In this document: one piece after another, positions 23,321 through 35,675 of the stretch
Numbering within the stretch: the stretch's first letter is position 1
Layout: every line of letters starts with the position of its first letter
Assembly: GCA_037039685.1 (NCBI GenBank)
Contig: JAWNGF010000008.1
Location: 372,001-436,000, forward strand
DNA: 64,000 nt
Origin: Ceratobasidium sp. AG-K
Lineage: Eukaryota; Basidiomycota; Agaricomycetes; Cantharellales; Ceratobasidiaceae
Direction of reading: 5' to 3'
Program-made: the position numbers and the translations under genes
The notes under the pieces: model-generated
What the model was told of the DNA's origin: nothing
Database searches by the model: none
Seen by the model: only the letters and a program-made list of their open reading frames with translations

Positions 23321-25432
23321 ATGGCCACTGCGCGCCGTGATTCCTCGCCGTCTGCGTCGACTCGGGCAATCTACTCTGGAATTAGCAACTACCGTGCTGG
23401 ATCTGCTCTTCCGGCTCTTGCGTCGGCTAATTCGAGCACGGTTGCCAAGACGCACTACAAAGAGCTTAAGATGTCGCTGCACGACTACGTGCTGCGAGGT
23501 GCGTCTTCTATAGTACTCTCAACTGTGGCTAATTCACTCCAGAGACACAAAACTGGCGTGCCAATCCCCGAGAGAAGCTGACGCGGCTATCTCGAGTACA
23601 GTTCCAAGAGCTGTCGACTGACGTGTACGACGAACTCATGCGACGCAATGGAAACGAAAAGGGCGGTGCTACAACGCTGTTTCTCCCCGTCCGAGACGAT
23701 TTTCACCCCAAACGCAACCAAGCACGACAGAAGCTGGCCACGCTGGCCACCACCCGCTTCAAGGACCTGTCCTCGGACACCTTTTACGAGCTCGGGCGGA
23801 GATATCCAGAGTTCAAAGAGCCCGACGTGTTGTCCGAAGTCCCCGATGCGCCGCAGTCGGGGTATGATCCTCCAACACCGGAGCTTGTGGGTGGACGAGG
23901 TCCAAACCGGCAAAACTTGCGGGACCAGAGCGTTGAATCCGCTCTGTCTATGGAACATTCCCCTGATGGGGTCATGCGAGATATGGAGACGGGTGATCCT
24001 GTCAGCGATATTCGGCCCACTGTGACGATCCAGTCGGGGCAAATCGTGCGTGATTTCACTCCAGAGCTCGGATCTTTCATAAGTGACTCTGTGGATAGAC
24101 ATGCGAAGAGATGTTCCAGCATCTGGTTGACCATGGGTGTACGGACCTGTCATCCAACATAGACCCGGGAGGATACTCGTCAGGGCTTATCCAAGGTGGT
24201 GCGTTTGGCGACATCTGGAAAGGAAAGCTGCGTGATGGCACTGAGGTCGCCATCAAGGTCTGGTGTTTCAGTTCCGTATCACAAGAAGACGCGAAACCAA
24301 TGAAGGTGAGTAAAGCAGTATATAGTTACCATTCCTAGTAAATTTAACATTACTATCATCGTGACTTAGCGCGCAATGCGTGAGATCTACCATTGGTCGA
24401 AAGCCAAGCACGAAAACATCCAGGAGCTAATGGGTGTAATAATGTTTCAAGGGAGGCTTGGGATGGTGTCTGTGTGGATGGAACAGGGAAACTTGAGGGA
24501 TTACGTGCGAAGAAATCCTAACGCAGATCATTTCTCGTTGGTATGTCCATATCACTGTATGTATTGTCCTGATATTGACGCGCGTGCAGTGCATCCAGGT
24601 CGCTGCGGGCCTCTCGTATCTCCATGATCAAAACATGGTGTGTTCCATGGCTTTAGTCTCGTCCACGTGGTGGATAACCGATAAGTTGTTTACTATTAGG
24701 TGCACGGTGACTTGAAAGCGGTATGGCTAGATCGGCCGTTCGGGTTTCCTAGAGTGATGACCCATTCAGGTATAGGCGAACATACTAGTATCACAAGATT
24801 GCGTAGCCAAGATATGTGATTTCGATCACTCGATCCTGTCTGAATGTACTCTCATGTTTTCCGACACCACCAATGCCGGCGGCGGTACTCTGAGATGGAT
24901 GGTGGGTGTTGGTTTGATGCTAAACCGGCGTGCTAACAAGACCTATCACTAGGCTCCCGAGTTATTACTTAGCTCAGAGGAGGGTGATGGCTCGCCTGCT
25001 CGAAGAAACAAGCAGTCGGACGTGTATGCGCTTGGAATGGTGAGCTGGCCGCTTGTATATCTTGTCGGTGCATATTATTTATAAGAAATAGACACTGCTT
25101 GTAAGCTCGACGTGTGAGAATAGCGCATGCTTTCTGAAAAAGTGCAGGAAATTGTTACAGGACAGGTTCCGTACTCGGAGTATAGGTATGACCATGGCAT
25201 ATATCGTGCTCTGGATAAGCGGCTGCACCCAGCTCGCCCAGCCGCACTGCTGGGGCCCGACGGATGGGGCCCGATGATGTGGATGATATTATTAGAATGC
25301 TGGAATCATAACCCGATAGTTCGACCATCCGCATGTCAAGTCCACGAAAGAGTAAGTACTTCACAATGCACCGTACTCGCACCACTCACGAGACTCGATA
25401 AACAGCTCCAATCTATCAAAAACCAAGCATGA
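23321..25432 (+). CDS. Kinase array unit 3: Spa2-homology-domain protein fused to TKL kinase
   Basis: Eleven exons join in frame (about 526 aa): 23321-23498, 23543-24045, then kinase exons 24099-24305, 24370-24540, 24590-24637, 24700-24720, 24776-24901, 24953-25039, 25092-25100, 25148-25351 and 25406-25432. Residues about 40-150 match the Spa2-homology domain of polarisome scaffolds, two GIT-type repeats: K-L-T-R-L-S-R-V-Q-F-Q-E-L-S-T-D-V-Y-D-E-L, then R-Q-K-L-A-T-L with R-F-K-D-L-S-S-D-T-F-Y-E-L-G-R-R-Y-P. In Spa2 this domain binds MAP kinase kinases at growth tips. Here the rest of Spa2 is replaced by a linker (T-I-Q-S-G-Q-I) and the kinase, which has H-G-D-L-K-A and D-F-D-H-S. The APE exon is longer (87 nt). 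The reading frame is intact. It may act as a decoy or a hijacked scaffold (inference). Confidence 0.85.
24074..24259 (+). repeat. Near-identical tract shared with 28120-28305
   Basis: 186 bases align without gaps to 28120-28305 of unit 4 with only 5 differences (about 97% identity). The tract covers the end of the entry intron and the first two thirds of the first kinase exon. Similarity falls sharply just after V-A-I-K-V, as expected from gene conversion or unequal crossing-over. Confidence 0.85.
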
Positions 25433-26393
25433 GGCTAGAACCCTCGATACCAATGTATGCAGCGTCTAATTAATAAAACGCGTATGTGACTCTGCACGAG
25501 ATAGCGCCATCCATGTCGAGCCATAGGACTAAAATATCGTACTTCAGCACAGTGAACTTCAATTTCGCCTTTGCCCATGAAGGCAAAACCGGAGACGTTT
25601 TACGGGCAAATTGCCCACCCAATGTATGAGCTCTACTTTGGTTTGTTCAATCATCACGAATTTGGTTTGAGGCTCTGCTCGGTCGTTGCTCAGGCTAATA
25701 TGATGCGGTGATTCCGAGCCAGTATTGTTCAGAAAAGCGGTGGACTCGACTCGGGCCGCCTCTATGCTGAGACGCCGACTCTAGAGATGAGCTGATAGGA
25801 AGCCGGACAGAGGGGAAGGGATGCAAATGTTACACTATTTGTCACAAAACAGGGTTGAAGGACTGGGGACTAACACGGGTGAGTCGCGTGCCATTTTTTC
25901 TCGACTTCCTAGTTGTAAACACAGGCTGAAAGTTAGGTGTTATATAAAGTACCTGTTCTTTGACACAACTATGCGCCCAGCGGCCGTAGCTCTTCGAGCT
26001 GGAAGATATATGCCCCCCACAGCTACGGGCGCTAGTTACTGGTGTTAGTCCCTATGAAGGACCCACCCGGGCTGTCAGCTGATTTGCACTTTACGATCAC
26101 CTGACATGCGCCGATCATAACGTAATGCATCGACTGTGGGGGGACTCCATTTCCCCCAGGAGCTTTGCCACAATCTTTCAGAGCCTTCAACTGGTCCAAG
26201 GCCAGGCCGTCTCCAACGCCCCGTCTCAAGTTGAGTTATCAGAGTCAATTATGAACTTCGTGCTGATGTGTTCCACAATCCAGATTCCCCTCTTAGCTTT
26301 TGTCACTGTTCATCCCCATACCCACCACTCAAGAGCCAACTTTGTCGGCCGTCGCCCCAGATTCTGACCCTTGCAACTCGACTAGTTTTTTCC
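25433..26393. other. Intergenic between kinase units 3 and 4
   Basis: No gene recognised. Short open frames (25821-26048 and 26125-26367) lack family similarity. The end of the segment is the likely promoter of unit 4. Confidence 0.5.
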
Positions 26394-29300
26394 ATGTACA
26401 ACCCCAACCTCGATCAATCTCCGCTGACAACCTACCGAAGGGGTCAGCCGTCGCCGAACCTGACCAATGCTGAGGACTCCGAGGGCAGAGACCTCCTCAG
26501 CCAGAGCAGGAGGTTGGGGTTTGTTGTGCAGCCACCGACACCCAGAAACGCAATACTCTCCCTCGCGTTAGACAACCCGCTCGAGGGAGTTCGCTACCAG
26601 TCCCAACAAGGTGTATCCCCCGACTCGTCGGTTGACGACGATTACCTGGACGGCGAGCTCTCCTCTGGCCGACGCCCCTCTATCTCTAGCACGGAGGGGC
26701 TCTCTGCCCCAGATTTCGGCGTTGGCTCTTCCACCCCCTTCACACTCTTTCCTGAAGAAGTCAACCTCTCACCTCACCCCACCGGTTTGAGGCCTTTGGG
26801 CGATCTCTGGATCGGCGAAGCCCGGAGTTCCCGCCGCATGTCCCCGTCTACAGGCTCTACATCGAGTGAATCTGAGCCCGGCTCGAACGTCCAGTCACTA
26901 TATACTGAGCCAACGCTCCCGATTTCCGACGATTCGCTGACGGGTAGATTTTACTCCAACAGGCTCGTGGGCACCTCGCTTCCGTCGCTTTCATCGCTCG
27001 GACTCATTCCAGCCGCCTCAGCTTCGCCCGACAACCACACCAAGCTCGGGTTCATGGAGATCCTTCGCCAACAAGTGGCGCAACGGCGCGCGGAATGTGA
27101 GTCAACAATACCCTTTGTTTCCATCGCATCCCATTCGATCGCTGACACTCATGATGTGTCCTTCATCCTGACCCCAAGCCCCGTGGCCATCAATCGGTGC
27201 CCACAAGGCACAATCACGAAACCACGACGCTACTGATCACAACCTCGGCCCCTCGTCAGAATTGGGCGAGGGAGGCGTTGATCCGAGAGGCCTCGAGCAA
27301 TCAGGCGGTGGGGCCAACTCCAACCGCAATGCCCAAGCCATTTTTGAGTGCCCTGTGCCTGGATGTAACAGCACATTTACGCGCAAAGCTAACCTGCGTG
27401 GTAAGCTCGATGCTTGCCCTCATTCGATAAGTTCCAACGAAGAGCAGGGCACATTCGATCTCACACTGGGGAGAGGCCGTTTAAATGCAAGTGGCCTGGG
27501 TGCGACAAGGCCTTTGCCCGGGCGCAAGATTGCAGGCGACACGAGGTTCTGCACCTCAACATCCGGCCATACACATGTGAAGGGTGCCAAAAGACCTTTG
27601 CGCGCATGGGCGCACTCAATCGACACTGTAGGTCTCATCGCACTTGAGCCCAGCCCAGACTAACATTCCGCAGTGCGATCCAAAGTCGGAGCCGAGTGTC
27701 AGCGGGTCCAGAGCGAGCTTACCGGACAAGAAGCGCCGGCTGTGTCCCACGGCCCCGAGCAGCGTGAGAGTGCGGAGCCGGAAAAAGAGACGGGGACACC
27801 TGCTATGCGAGCGACGAAGAGACAGCTAGAGGGGATGGAGGAGAATAACGGGGAGTGAGGGGAACCAAAAGTACGCATTTAGATCACAGACGGCAGTTTT
27901 TAATTCTCACGACGATTGTTTAACTCTAGCGGGGCAAGATCATTTACCGCGATTACGCTGATGTGTTCCCGAATCACATTAAATCGGCCTCCCATATGGA
28001 ATGTTTAGCTGACAAGGCCATGCGAGATGTGGAAACCGATGATCAAATCAGTGCTACTCCATCCACTCTGACGATTCAGTCAGGACAAATTGTGTGTAAT
28101 TTCACTCTAAACTTCAGACCTTTCATAAGTGACTCTGTGGATAGACATGTGAAGAGATGTTCCAGCATCTGGTTGACCATGGGTGTACGGACCTGTCATC
28201 CAACATAGACCCGGGAGGGTACTCGACAGGGCTTATCCAAGGTGGTGCGTTTGGCGACATCTGGGAAGGAAAGCTGCGTGATGGCACTGAGGTTGCCATC
28301 AAGGTGTGGCGGTTCTCATTGCTGCTCCACAATGGGTCGAAATCTATGAAGGTTTGCCAAGTTTATGATAGCAAGAGCCCAGCTTGAAGTCTGACTTTCT
28401 CTTTGATTGGTAGCGAGCTATGCGAGAGATCTACTACTGGTCAAAAGCCAAGCATGAGTATGTCCAAGAGCTGATGGGAGTGATCATGTTCCAAGGGCGA
28501 TTGGGCATGGTGTCGCTATGGATGGACCACGGTAACCTACGGGAGTATATCTGCAAGAACCAGAACGTGGACCGATATCCGCTGGTGTGTTTCTCCTCTA
28601 GTCTTGGTTCCTATAGCTGAGTCTTTCGTAGTGCCTTCAGGTGGCGAGTGGTATTGCATACCTTCATAGTCGAGAGATGGTATGTACTGTCGAGGAGAGG
28701 CTCCTTGTTTTGACTGAAGTTCTAATTCCATATTCAGGTGCATGGAGATTTGAAGGGGGTACGTAATATGACAGCCTCCTTTTTCCACGCTGCACATGTC
28801 TGAATTCTTTGCAGACAAACATACTTGTCTCGCGTGGAGGTGTTGCCAAGCTGAGCGATTTCGATCACTCGATCATGTCAGAATGTAGCATCGCCTTTTC
28901 GGAAACAAGCAAACTGGGCGGGGGAACTACTCGATGGATGGTAAGCACTGCTGTGGGCCTCATACGAGCCAGGCTTACGCATCATTAGGCACCCGAACTC
29001 ATACTTGATGACGACTGCACCAGAAGCGCACATACCGACGTATATGCGCTTGGAATGGTAAAGCCACATCGCCAGTGTTCATAATTCATACTAACTTCGG
29101 GTTTTGTTAGACTATGCTTGTACGTATACTATGCCAACCAATCCTGAATCTTGTTCACGGACGGCAGGAGATCATCACGGGGTCTTCCCCGTACTCACCA
29201 CAGTGCAAAGATGACGTGAACGTAATCAAGGCAATTATGAAGAGACAACTTCCGGCCCGTCCTATGGATTGTCTGGGTGACAACTTGCGCGACAATCGAA

Positions 29301-29491
29301 TGTGGGAGTTGTTGCAAAGATGCTGGGACTATGATCCATTGGCACGGCCAACAGCAACTGAGATAGTTGAATCGGTAAGTATCTCGGTCAAAGCCAAGCG
29401 TCACGCATCGAGCAGGTTTGTTTAGCTGCAACACATAATTACTTTATCCCCAACAAGTGGTCCGGCCCAAGCCTCGTCGACTAAACGATAA
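26394..29491 (+). pseudogene. Kinase array unit 4: C2H2 zinc-finger protein fused to TKL kinase, one in-frame stop
   Basis: Exons: 26394-27096, 27179-27400, 27448-27627, 27674-27870, linker 27930-28091, kinase 28145-28351, 28414-28584, 28632-28679, 28738-28758, 28815-28940, 28989-29057, 29111-29119, 29168-29374 and 29426-29491. The first exon is a disordered Ser/Pro region ending K-L-G-F-M-E-I-L-R-Q-Q-V-A-Q-R-R-A-E-C. Three C2H2 fingers follow: C-P-V-P-G-C with H-I-R-S-H; C-K-W-P-G-C-D-K-A-F with R-R-H-E-V-L-H; C-E-G-C-Q-K-T-F with N-R-H, as in fungal transcription factors. Then T-K-R-Q-L-E, linker R-G-K-I-I-Y-R-D-Y-A, and kinase with V-A-I-K, H-G-D-L-K-G-T-N, D-F-D-H-S and A-P-E-L. All joins are in frame except TGA at 27856, which would cut the zinc-finger part from the kinase. 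A different splice choice could avoid the stop. Confidence 0.75.
28120..28305 (+). repeat. Near-identical tract shared with 24074-24259
   Basis: Second copy of the 186-base tract described at 24074, inside unit 4. The five differences include one that changes the codon after the glycine loop (Lys to Glu in W-K-G against W-E-G). Confidence 0.85.
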
Positions 29492-30274
29492 TGACCCGAA
29501 AGCTCGCGAACACCAGAGATTGTGAACAGACCAACAAACCTTTTTGTATCATCTTCAAACATATGATTATTTGATATTTATTTCGAAGGAACGTTACCCC
29601 TCCGATGGGTTGCATAAATGCCCTTGGTACTGTAAAAATCATACTCAAGAATACTCACAACGTGAAAAATAGCTAAATACGCCCTAAAGGTCTGCGAGAG
29701 TGTAGTGAATTTCAAGGGATATTCCCTTTTCGGGCAGTGAGGTCGGTTTTATTGGAGCCTGGGAATATATCACGTGGTTGTACTGAACCTGCAGCCCGTG
29801 AGGAAGTCTGGCGACAAGTGACATTGTACTCAGACTTAGCTCAGATTCCGATAATATTTCGGAGCCGACAGACTTTATTTGGTCCAGCCTATTTTTAGAT
29901 ATGTTATATCTCGTCACGCGTGCAGTGGAAGTGGAATTTTCAGGACGGAGCATGAGTGTGAAATGGTGTTTTTTGGAATGAAAATGGGACTCCTTGTGGG
30001 ATCGACGCGGGCAGGCTCGTTATTTCAGGGACGCACTAGGTAAATATCATCCTTGGCATTCTGCATGGGGCTAGTGGAGAGGCGAGTGGCCCCGAGTAAT
30101 GGATCGACCCCAAGAATGGTGGGGAGCAGTAAATGTGTAACAGAACCAACGTGCTTGGTGCCTTGTGGTATAACCTCTGATCTGGGTTGCTGGGGTAGCG
30201 ATCTTTGCTGACTCAGTATGAATTGGAAATCAAAACACAACCCTTGCTTGGCTGTGATGTGCCACTCCACCACC
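29492..30274. other. Intergenic between kinase units 4 and 5
   Basis: AT-rich, with no coding signal. An in-frame ATG at 30218 could extend unit 5 upstream by 19 residues. Confidence 0.5.
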
Positions 30275-33200
30275 ATGACTGCAGTCGATGTCGATGATCA
30301 GACGCGGCGACGCGGCGAATGGCGAAAAGTCAAACTGACTGTTATGAATCCCGACGTGGGTAGCGACGGAGATACGCCGGCAAGTCACTCTGGCAATTAC
30401 ACGACGGAGAAGCCATCGACACGACCGCCACCGACCCCAGGCCCGCCCAACCTTGGATCTACGAATCCTCCTTCCAAGCCACACGCTGAACATGATTTCT
30501 CCATCGCCGAACCTAGCGACATTCCTGAGGACGAGTTGTCGCCGCCGGGTCTTCCTAGGTGAGTTGATTGGGTTTAACTGTTACCGAGTGCTAAGTGTGC
30601 AGCTCTCAAGCGTACAGCGGATGTTTTCGCCCGCGCGCCAGGTGCTGTCCCCGCGAGTACAGTCTGCTATTGACCGCATTATTGTTGCTGTAACACGTAA
30701 CACGGAAAACTATGTCACTGTCGATATTAGCGGCTACACCGAGGCCCAGGTCGTCCGCGAGAAAATTCTGTCCAAGGTAGACATTCAAGTCGAACATATT
30801 CTCCAACTAAATGATTTCCGTAGCTTGACATCCCAGAAGACCTGCATTCTACCTTTTCCATCTACCATACCGAACTGCACGGGTATGCCATTGGGGGGGC
30901 TCTCGACGACACGCAGCTGTTGATCAAGTGTCAACTCTTTGGCGATGACAAGAGCTCGCTCAGGTTTCTTGTTCAGCGTACCGGCCTCGCGCCCACGTCC
31001 GCGGGTGCCGTTGGTGTGTTTCCCCTCCCAAGGACAAGCGACCCAACGCGCACCCGTCAACCTGGCAAGGTACATCCCGGGAAACCTTCGGGCCCCATGG
31101 GCCAGTCAGATGCACTTGATCGCCAGCAGCAGTCCCAAGGCCCGACCGTGCAACCCCCTCCCCAGCCCTACCTCTCACAACCTCAGAAACGCCCTGCCCG
31201 GCAAAAGTCTCCCTCACGCCCTCTTCCACCCGTCCCCCAGTATTCAGGACAGGATACTCTTTCTCAACAAGAGCCGCAAAACTCTCGGTCGTATGATTTG
31301 CAGAGATTGGAGACGATGGAGCCACAGCATTTGGCCGAGACGGAGTCACAGAGACAACAAATGCCCTCGCAGTCCTCGGACCAGCGCGAACACCACACTT
31401 CGCCACCGCACACGTCTTCGCTGCAGCAGCCGCAGAAGTTTAAGCATCCTCCGCCTCCGCCGTCGATACGACACTATCAACAACAGGGTCGATTGCCCTC
31501 CAGCGACCAGGGGGTTCTTGGAGACCAGCAAACCGCGGAGGGCCAACCAGCCCCTGGTGATCGGGCTGTGATTCTTGGTGAGGAGGATCGCATGGACGAA
31601 CTCGTGCGCAAGGCCAACACCGAAGTCTCCTCATTGGCCCCAGCCGGTGGCGCGGCTCCTATCCAGCCCTATATGCGCCTTGCGACCTGGGTCAATTCTC
31701 GAAATTTAGTCGTGCGGGGGCAAGAAGACGGCAAAAGTAGAGACGAGGATGGCGGGACGTGCCTGCAAACCTCTGGGGGAAACTCGGCCTGGTCGGCGGA
31801 CTGCGTTGCACGTATGGCCGATCGTCAATCGGCTTCGCAACCCAAGGCACCCCAGCCGAGGATTAATGGGGCGGGCTTGCCGGATGCAGACTCCACTCCT
31901 GGCTCAACCCCGACGACCATTGATGCACCCTTGCGTGGCGATCCAGCCAAAGCTCCGTTTGTCGCTGAGGTATCTCAAGTCCCACCCACAGGGTCTGGTA
32001 CTGGGCGACAGAAGAAATCACTTCGTATGACGACAGCTGAGCGGAAAAAGGCTCTTGAGCAAATCAATGCGGCCCGAACCCTGCAACGGGCGAGTGACAA
32101 GACTGTGGACTCTGACTCGGATTCGGATTCGGATTCGATCCCCGCGACAGGCTATTTTACTAGGCGGAATGCCAAGATATGGAGTAGCCGTCAGAAGATT
32201 ACTCCTGGCGCTACGTCTCGTACGAGTACGTCTCCTCAAGATCCTGGGACAATCTCAGATCGTCCAAGACAGCAGAGACGTGGGTGCTCGCGTTGTTATT
32301 CGCATTGATACTTATGACACCGTAGGGATGCTCAAACGAGCCAACGCTCGGCTTCTCGGTTCAGCCGACGGTGTCGTGCAGGATGTGGAAACAGACGATC
32401 CTACCAGCAACATTCGGTCCATTGTGATGATCCAATCGGGACAAATTGTGCGCGCTCCCACTTTAAGCTTCGGATGGCTCATGAGAGATTTTGCGTATAG
32501 TCGTGTGAAGAGATGTTCCAGCATTTGATTGCCCACGAGTGTACGGACCTATCGTCGGGTATGGACCCAGAACAATACTCGTCGGGGTTCATCATTGGCG
32601 GCGCGTTCGGCGATATCTGGAAGGGGAAGCTGCGTGACGGTACCGATGTCGCTATCAAGGTGTGGCGATTCACCTCGCTGCTCCACAATGGGTCGAAAGC
32701 TATGAAGGTTCGCTAAGCTGTATGAGGGGAAGGGTTCGACTTGAAACACGTTTTGTTTTTCGCAGCGAGCCATGCGAGAGATCTACTACTGGTCAAAGGC
32801 CAAGCATGAGTACGTGCAGGAGTTGATGGGAGTGATCATGTTCCAAGGGCGATTGGGTATGGTGTCACTCTGGATGGAGCATGGTAACCTACGGGAGTAT
32901 CTTTACAAGAATCCGAGCGTAGATCGTTACTCTCTAGTATGTTTCTCTCCCTTGCCCCGGTTCCTGCAACTCAAGCTTTTGTAGTGCTTTCAGGTGGCTA
33001 GTGGTGTCGCATACCTTCACAGCCAGGATATGGTGTGTAGTGTCGAGCAATATTCCTCGTATCGGCTGACATTTTGATTCCGTTAGGTGCATGGGGACCT
33101 GAAGGGGGTAAGTGATACCGCCCTCCTCTATTTTATTCTGTAATAGCTTATTATTGCCTACAGATGAACGTACTTGTCTCACTCAGCGGCGCTGCCAAGC

Positions 33201-33817
33201 TGAGCGATTTCGATCATGCGATCATGTCGGAATGTAGTCTTGCGTTTTCAGAAACAAGCAAGCTAGGTGGAGGTACTACCCGATGGATGGTAAGCACTGC
33301 TGCGGACTGAATGATAATGAGGCTTATGTAGTATTAGGCACCTGAGCTCCTATTCGATGAAGACTGCAGGAGAAGCGCATATACTGACATGTATGCCCTC
33401 GGAATGGTAAGGCCACATGACCAAGTATGTATGACCCATACTAACCCCAGGGTTTCTTAGACCATGCTAGTACGTATATCACGTTGGCCAGTGTTGATGT
33501 CGCTCACCGACAGCAGGAGATCATCACGGGAACTTCCCCATACTACCCTCAATGCAAGGAGGACGTAAATGTAATCATGGCGGTCATGAAAAGGCAGCTG
33601 CCAACCCGGCCGATGGACCACCTGGGCGACAACCCCCGTGACAATCGGATGTGGGAACTACTGCTGAGCTGCTGGAACTACGGTCCGCTAGCACGGCCAA
33701 AATCAGCCGAGGTAGTTGAATCGGTGGGTGTCCCGGTCAGAGTCTGGGCGTTGTGTGCCGACCACGTTTATTTAGCTACAAGGAATCATGGCTTTACCAA
33801 CGAGCGATCCAGTTTAA
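30275..33817 (+). CDS. Kinase array unit 5: Ste11/Byr2-type Ras-binding domain fused to TKL kinase
   Basis: Thirteen exons join in frame (about 976 aa): 30275-30557, 30610-30776, 30824-32225, 32269-32447, then kinase 32501-32707, 32766-32936, 32985-33032, 33087-33107, 33164-33289, 33338-33406, 33461-33469, 33517-33723 and 33776-33817. After an acidic N-terminus the second and third exons encode a ubiquitin-like Ras-association domain of the MAPKKK Ste11/Byr2 type: D-R-I-I-V-A-V-T-R-N, Y-V-T-V-D-I-S-G, V-R-E-K-I-L-S-K, then F-S-I-Y-H-T-E-L-H-G-Y-A-I-G and D-D-T-Q-L-L-I-K-C. A Pro/Gln-rich linker of about 400 residues with a Ser-Asp run (about 32105-32140) leads to I-Q-S-G-Q-I and the kinase (V-A-I-K, H-G-D-L-K-G-M-N, D-F-D-H). 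The native MAPKKK kinase domain is absent, so the RBD now heads an unrelated TKL kinase. The 43-nt intron at 32226 is my weakest join. Confidence 0.82.
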
Positions 33818-35675
33818 CCCTGTCAACCACATGGAACCGATCTCAATTCCGAACGCCGTATCCTGTGAACAGATCAACCGCGCTTTTTTAATTATCGTCG
33901 AACACGTTGTTATTCATTATATACTGTATGTTTAGGACAGGCTACTTTCCCTGATGAATGCCATAGATACCCACGGAGATGATCAAGCAACCGGAAGCAC
34001 ACCCGCAGTATAGGCCTTTCAGTCTGTGCTCCCAACAATGCGAATTGTTTGACGCACTCTACTTCTGGCGCTGTGGACACAGGATCTACCAGATGATAGG
34101 TGATAAGCTTTGTTCACGTGTGGTCCGTGTTACTGCTTACACCCACTGAGCAACTTTAGTAAATTTACTCGCACTTGGTTTACTTACGTCAGAAAAATTC
34201 GGAGCTTCACTTCGACAGGGCTAAGTGGTCGAAAACACTGTACCAGCTATATGCCTTAGCATAAAATCAGTGCATATTTACCTGCCAGTGTTGTGGGTGG
34301 CAATTGATCGAATGGCACTAACGATTAGCGAGCCCACTCAACCAGCAAAGTGGGCACGATCATTTTGTATTGATATGCGTACTTACCGATGGTTTCTAGT
34401 CGCGCTGCTGAACAAGCGGCAGGAATGCCCGACCAACAATCCCAGCCGGGGTCCTCGAATACCTCTCAGCCTCCTTCCCAGGGGTTTCCTCCTAGTGATT
34501 CCTCGACTTCATCCCAAGCCGTTCCTTCCCCTCTGCCCAATACGATGCAATAAAACCAATAGCGTGATTTCGGAGGGGGGTCCTTGCCGCCTAATATGCA
34601 TGCATAAAACCTCCACAAGAAATTGGGAATCTGACCGAAATAATATTGTAGGTTCTATCGTCCTTGATGCATTCATATGGAAATGGAAGTACTCGTCTGT
34701 ACCACCGCATATATGCGCCTTTGAGTTACGCGAAAAGATTGAGACTACTCCTGACTGTGGACCGTAAACCGTAATATTTTGTGCAGCATCAGTAAGTAAA
34801 ATGAACCGCCGGATGGAGAGGTTGCGTCGACTCGGCACTCATCGCGACTCGTTTAATGAAGCTCCATCCCCGTGCTCAACTATGAGTGTTGCCACTTGGT
34901 AGCAGATTGTTTAGTAATAAAGCACTCGCTCGGTGCTTGCAGCTTATTTGCTGGGCTAGAATCAGCCAACCTCGGTTCCTGGTCCGCGGGCTCTACTGAT
35001 ATCCATTCCAGTACGAGACTAGTTAGAGAATGATTGCATCACCGACTAGGCTAGGCCGCTTTATCAATTCAGGACCGAGGTTTTGGCTTTTATTAGCAGC
35101 GAAACAGTCATAGTTGGTTCAGACCTACGGAAGGCTGGTAGGAGTGTCATGGTCAAATCCGGCAGGAGGTCGAAGGTAGGAAGAGAGATACAGGAATTAG
35201 ATATCAAGGCTATTGCTGTAGAAGCAAAGCACGACCAGCGGACACGGCGCTGTACTGATCTTGCGGCAGTATCTACAGTAATATATTCGTGGGGAGAACT
35301 CCTCAATCACGTGGACGAGTCCCAGGGTGCAGTTGTTGCGTAATAATGATTCACAAATGAGATCGGCCTTAGCCAGACCACAATACTGTAATACCTCGTC
35401 GAGCATTCAATTCACCCAAGGCCGCGCCGAACTCTACGTTCGACAATACCAGTCGCCCCTGGCGCATCTAATCGCACGTCTTATCCATTGTCACGCAGCA
35501 TGGCACCGACGATTCCTCCCTGCTGTCTTGTATCCTGTCATAAGAGTCTCTCTGTCTCGCCGCACGGCACCAGTACCTCCATATCGACTTCTCTGCCCCC
35601 CGCCAGCCCTCTGAGCCCTCGCTACACTTAAGCAACCGTGTGGACATCTAGATCGGCAACACGTAGGGCCTCCGC
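33818..35675. other. Longest intergenic gap in the array
   Basis: About 1.9 kb without a supported gene. It contains one short Pro/Gln/Ser-rich frame (34425-34553), described separately, and several unconvincing frames on both strands. Confidence 0.45.
34425..34553 (+). CDS. Possible 42-residue Gln/Ser/Pro-rich frame or exon relic
   Basis: ATG to TAA frame starting M-P-D-Q-Q-S-Q-P-G-S, with a composition like the start of a fungal coactivator or transcription factor. It could be a leftover N-terminal exon of a lost array member or of unit 6. No splice partner was identified. Confidence 0.2.
   Translation: MPDQQSQPGSSNTSQPPSQGFPPSDSSTSSQAVPSPLPNTMQ

Noticed and set aside
34225..34767. Open frame of 180 codons in the gap before unit 6
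   Set aside because: No recognisable domain, hydrophobic and charged residues without pattern, and no supporting introns or neighbours.
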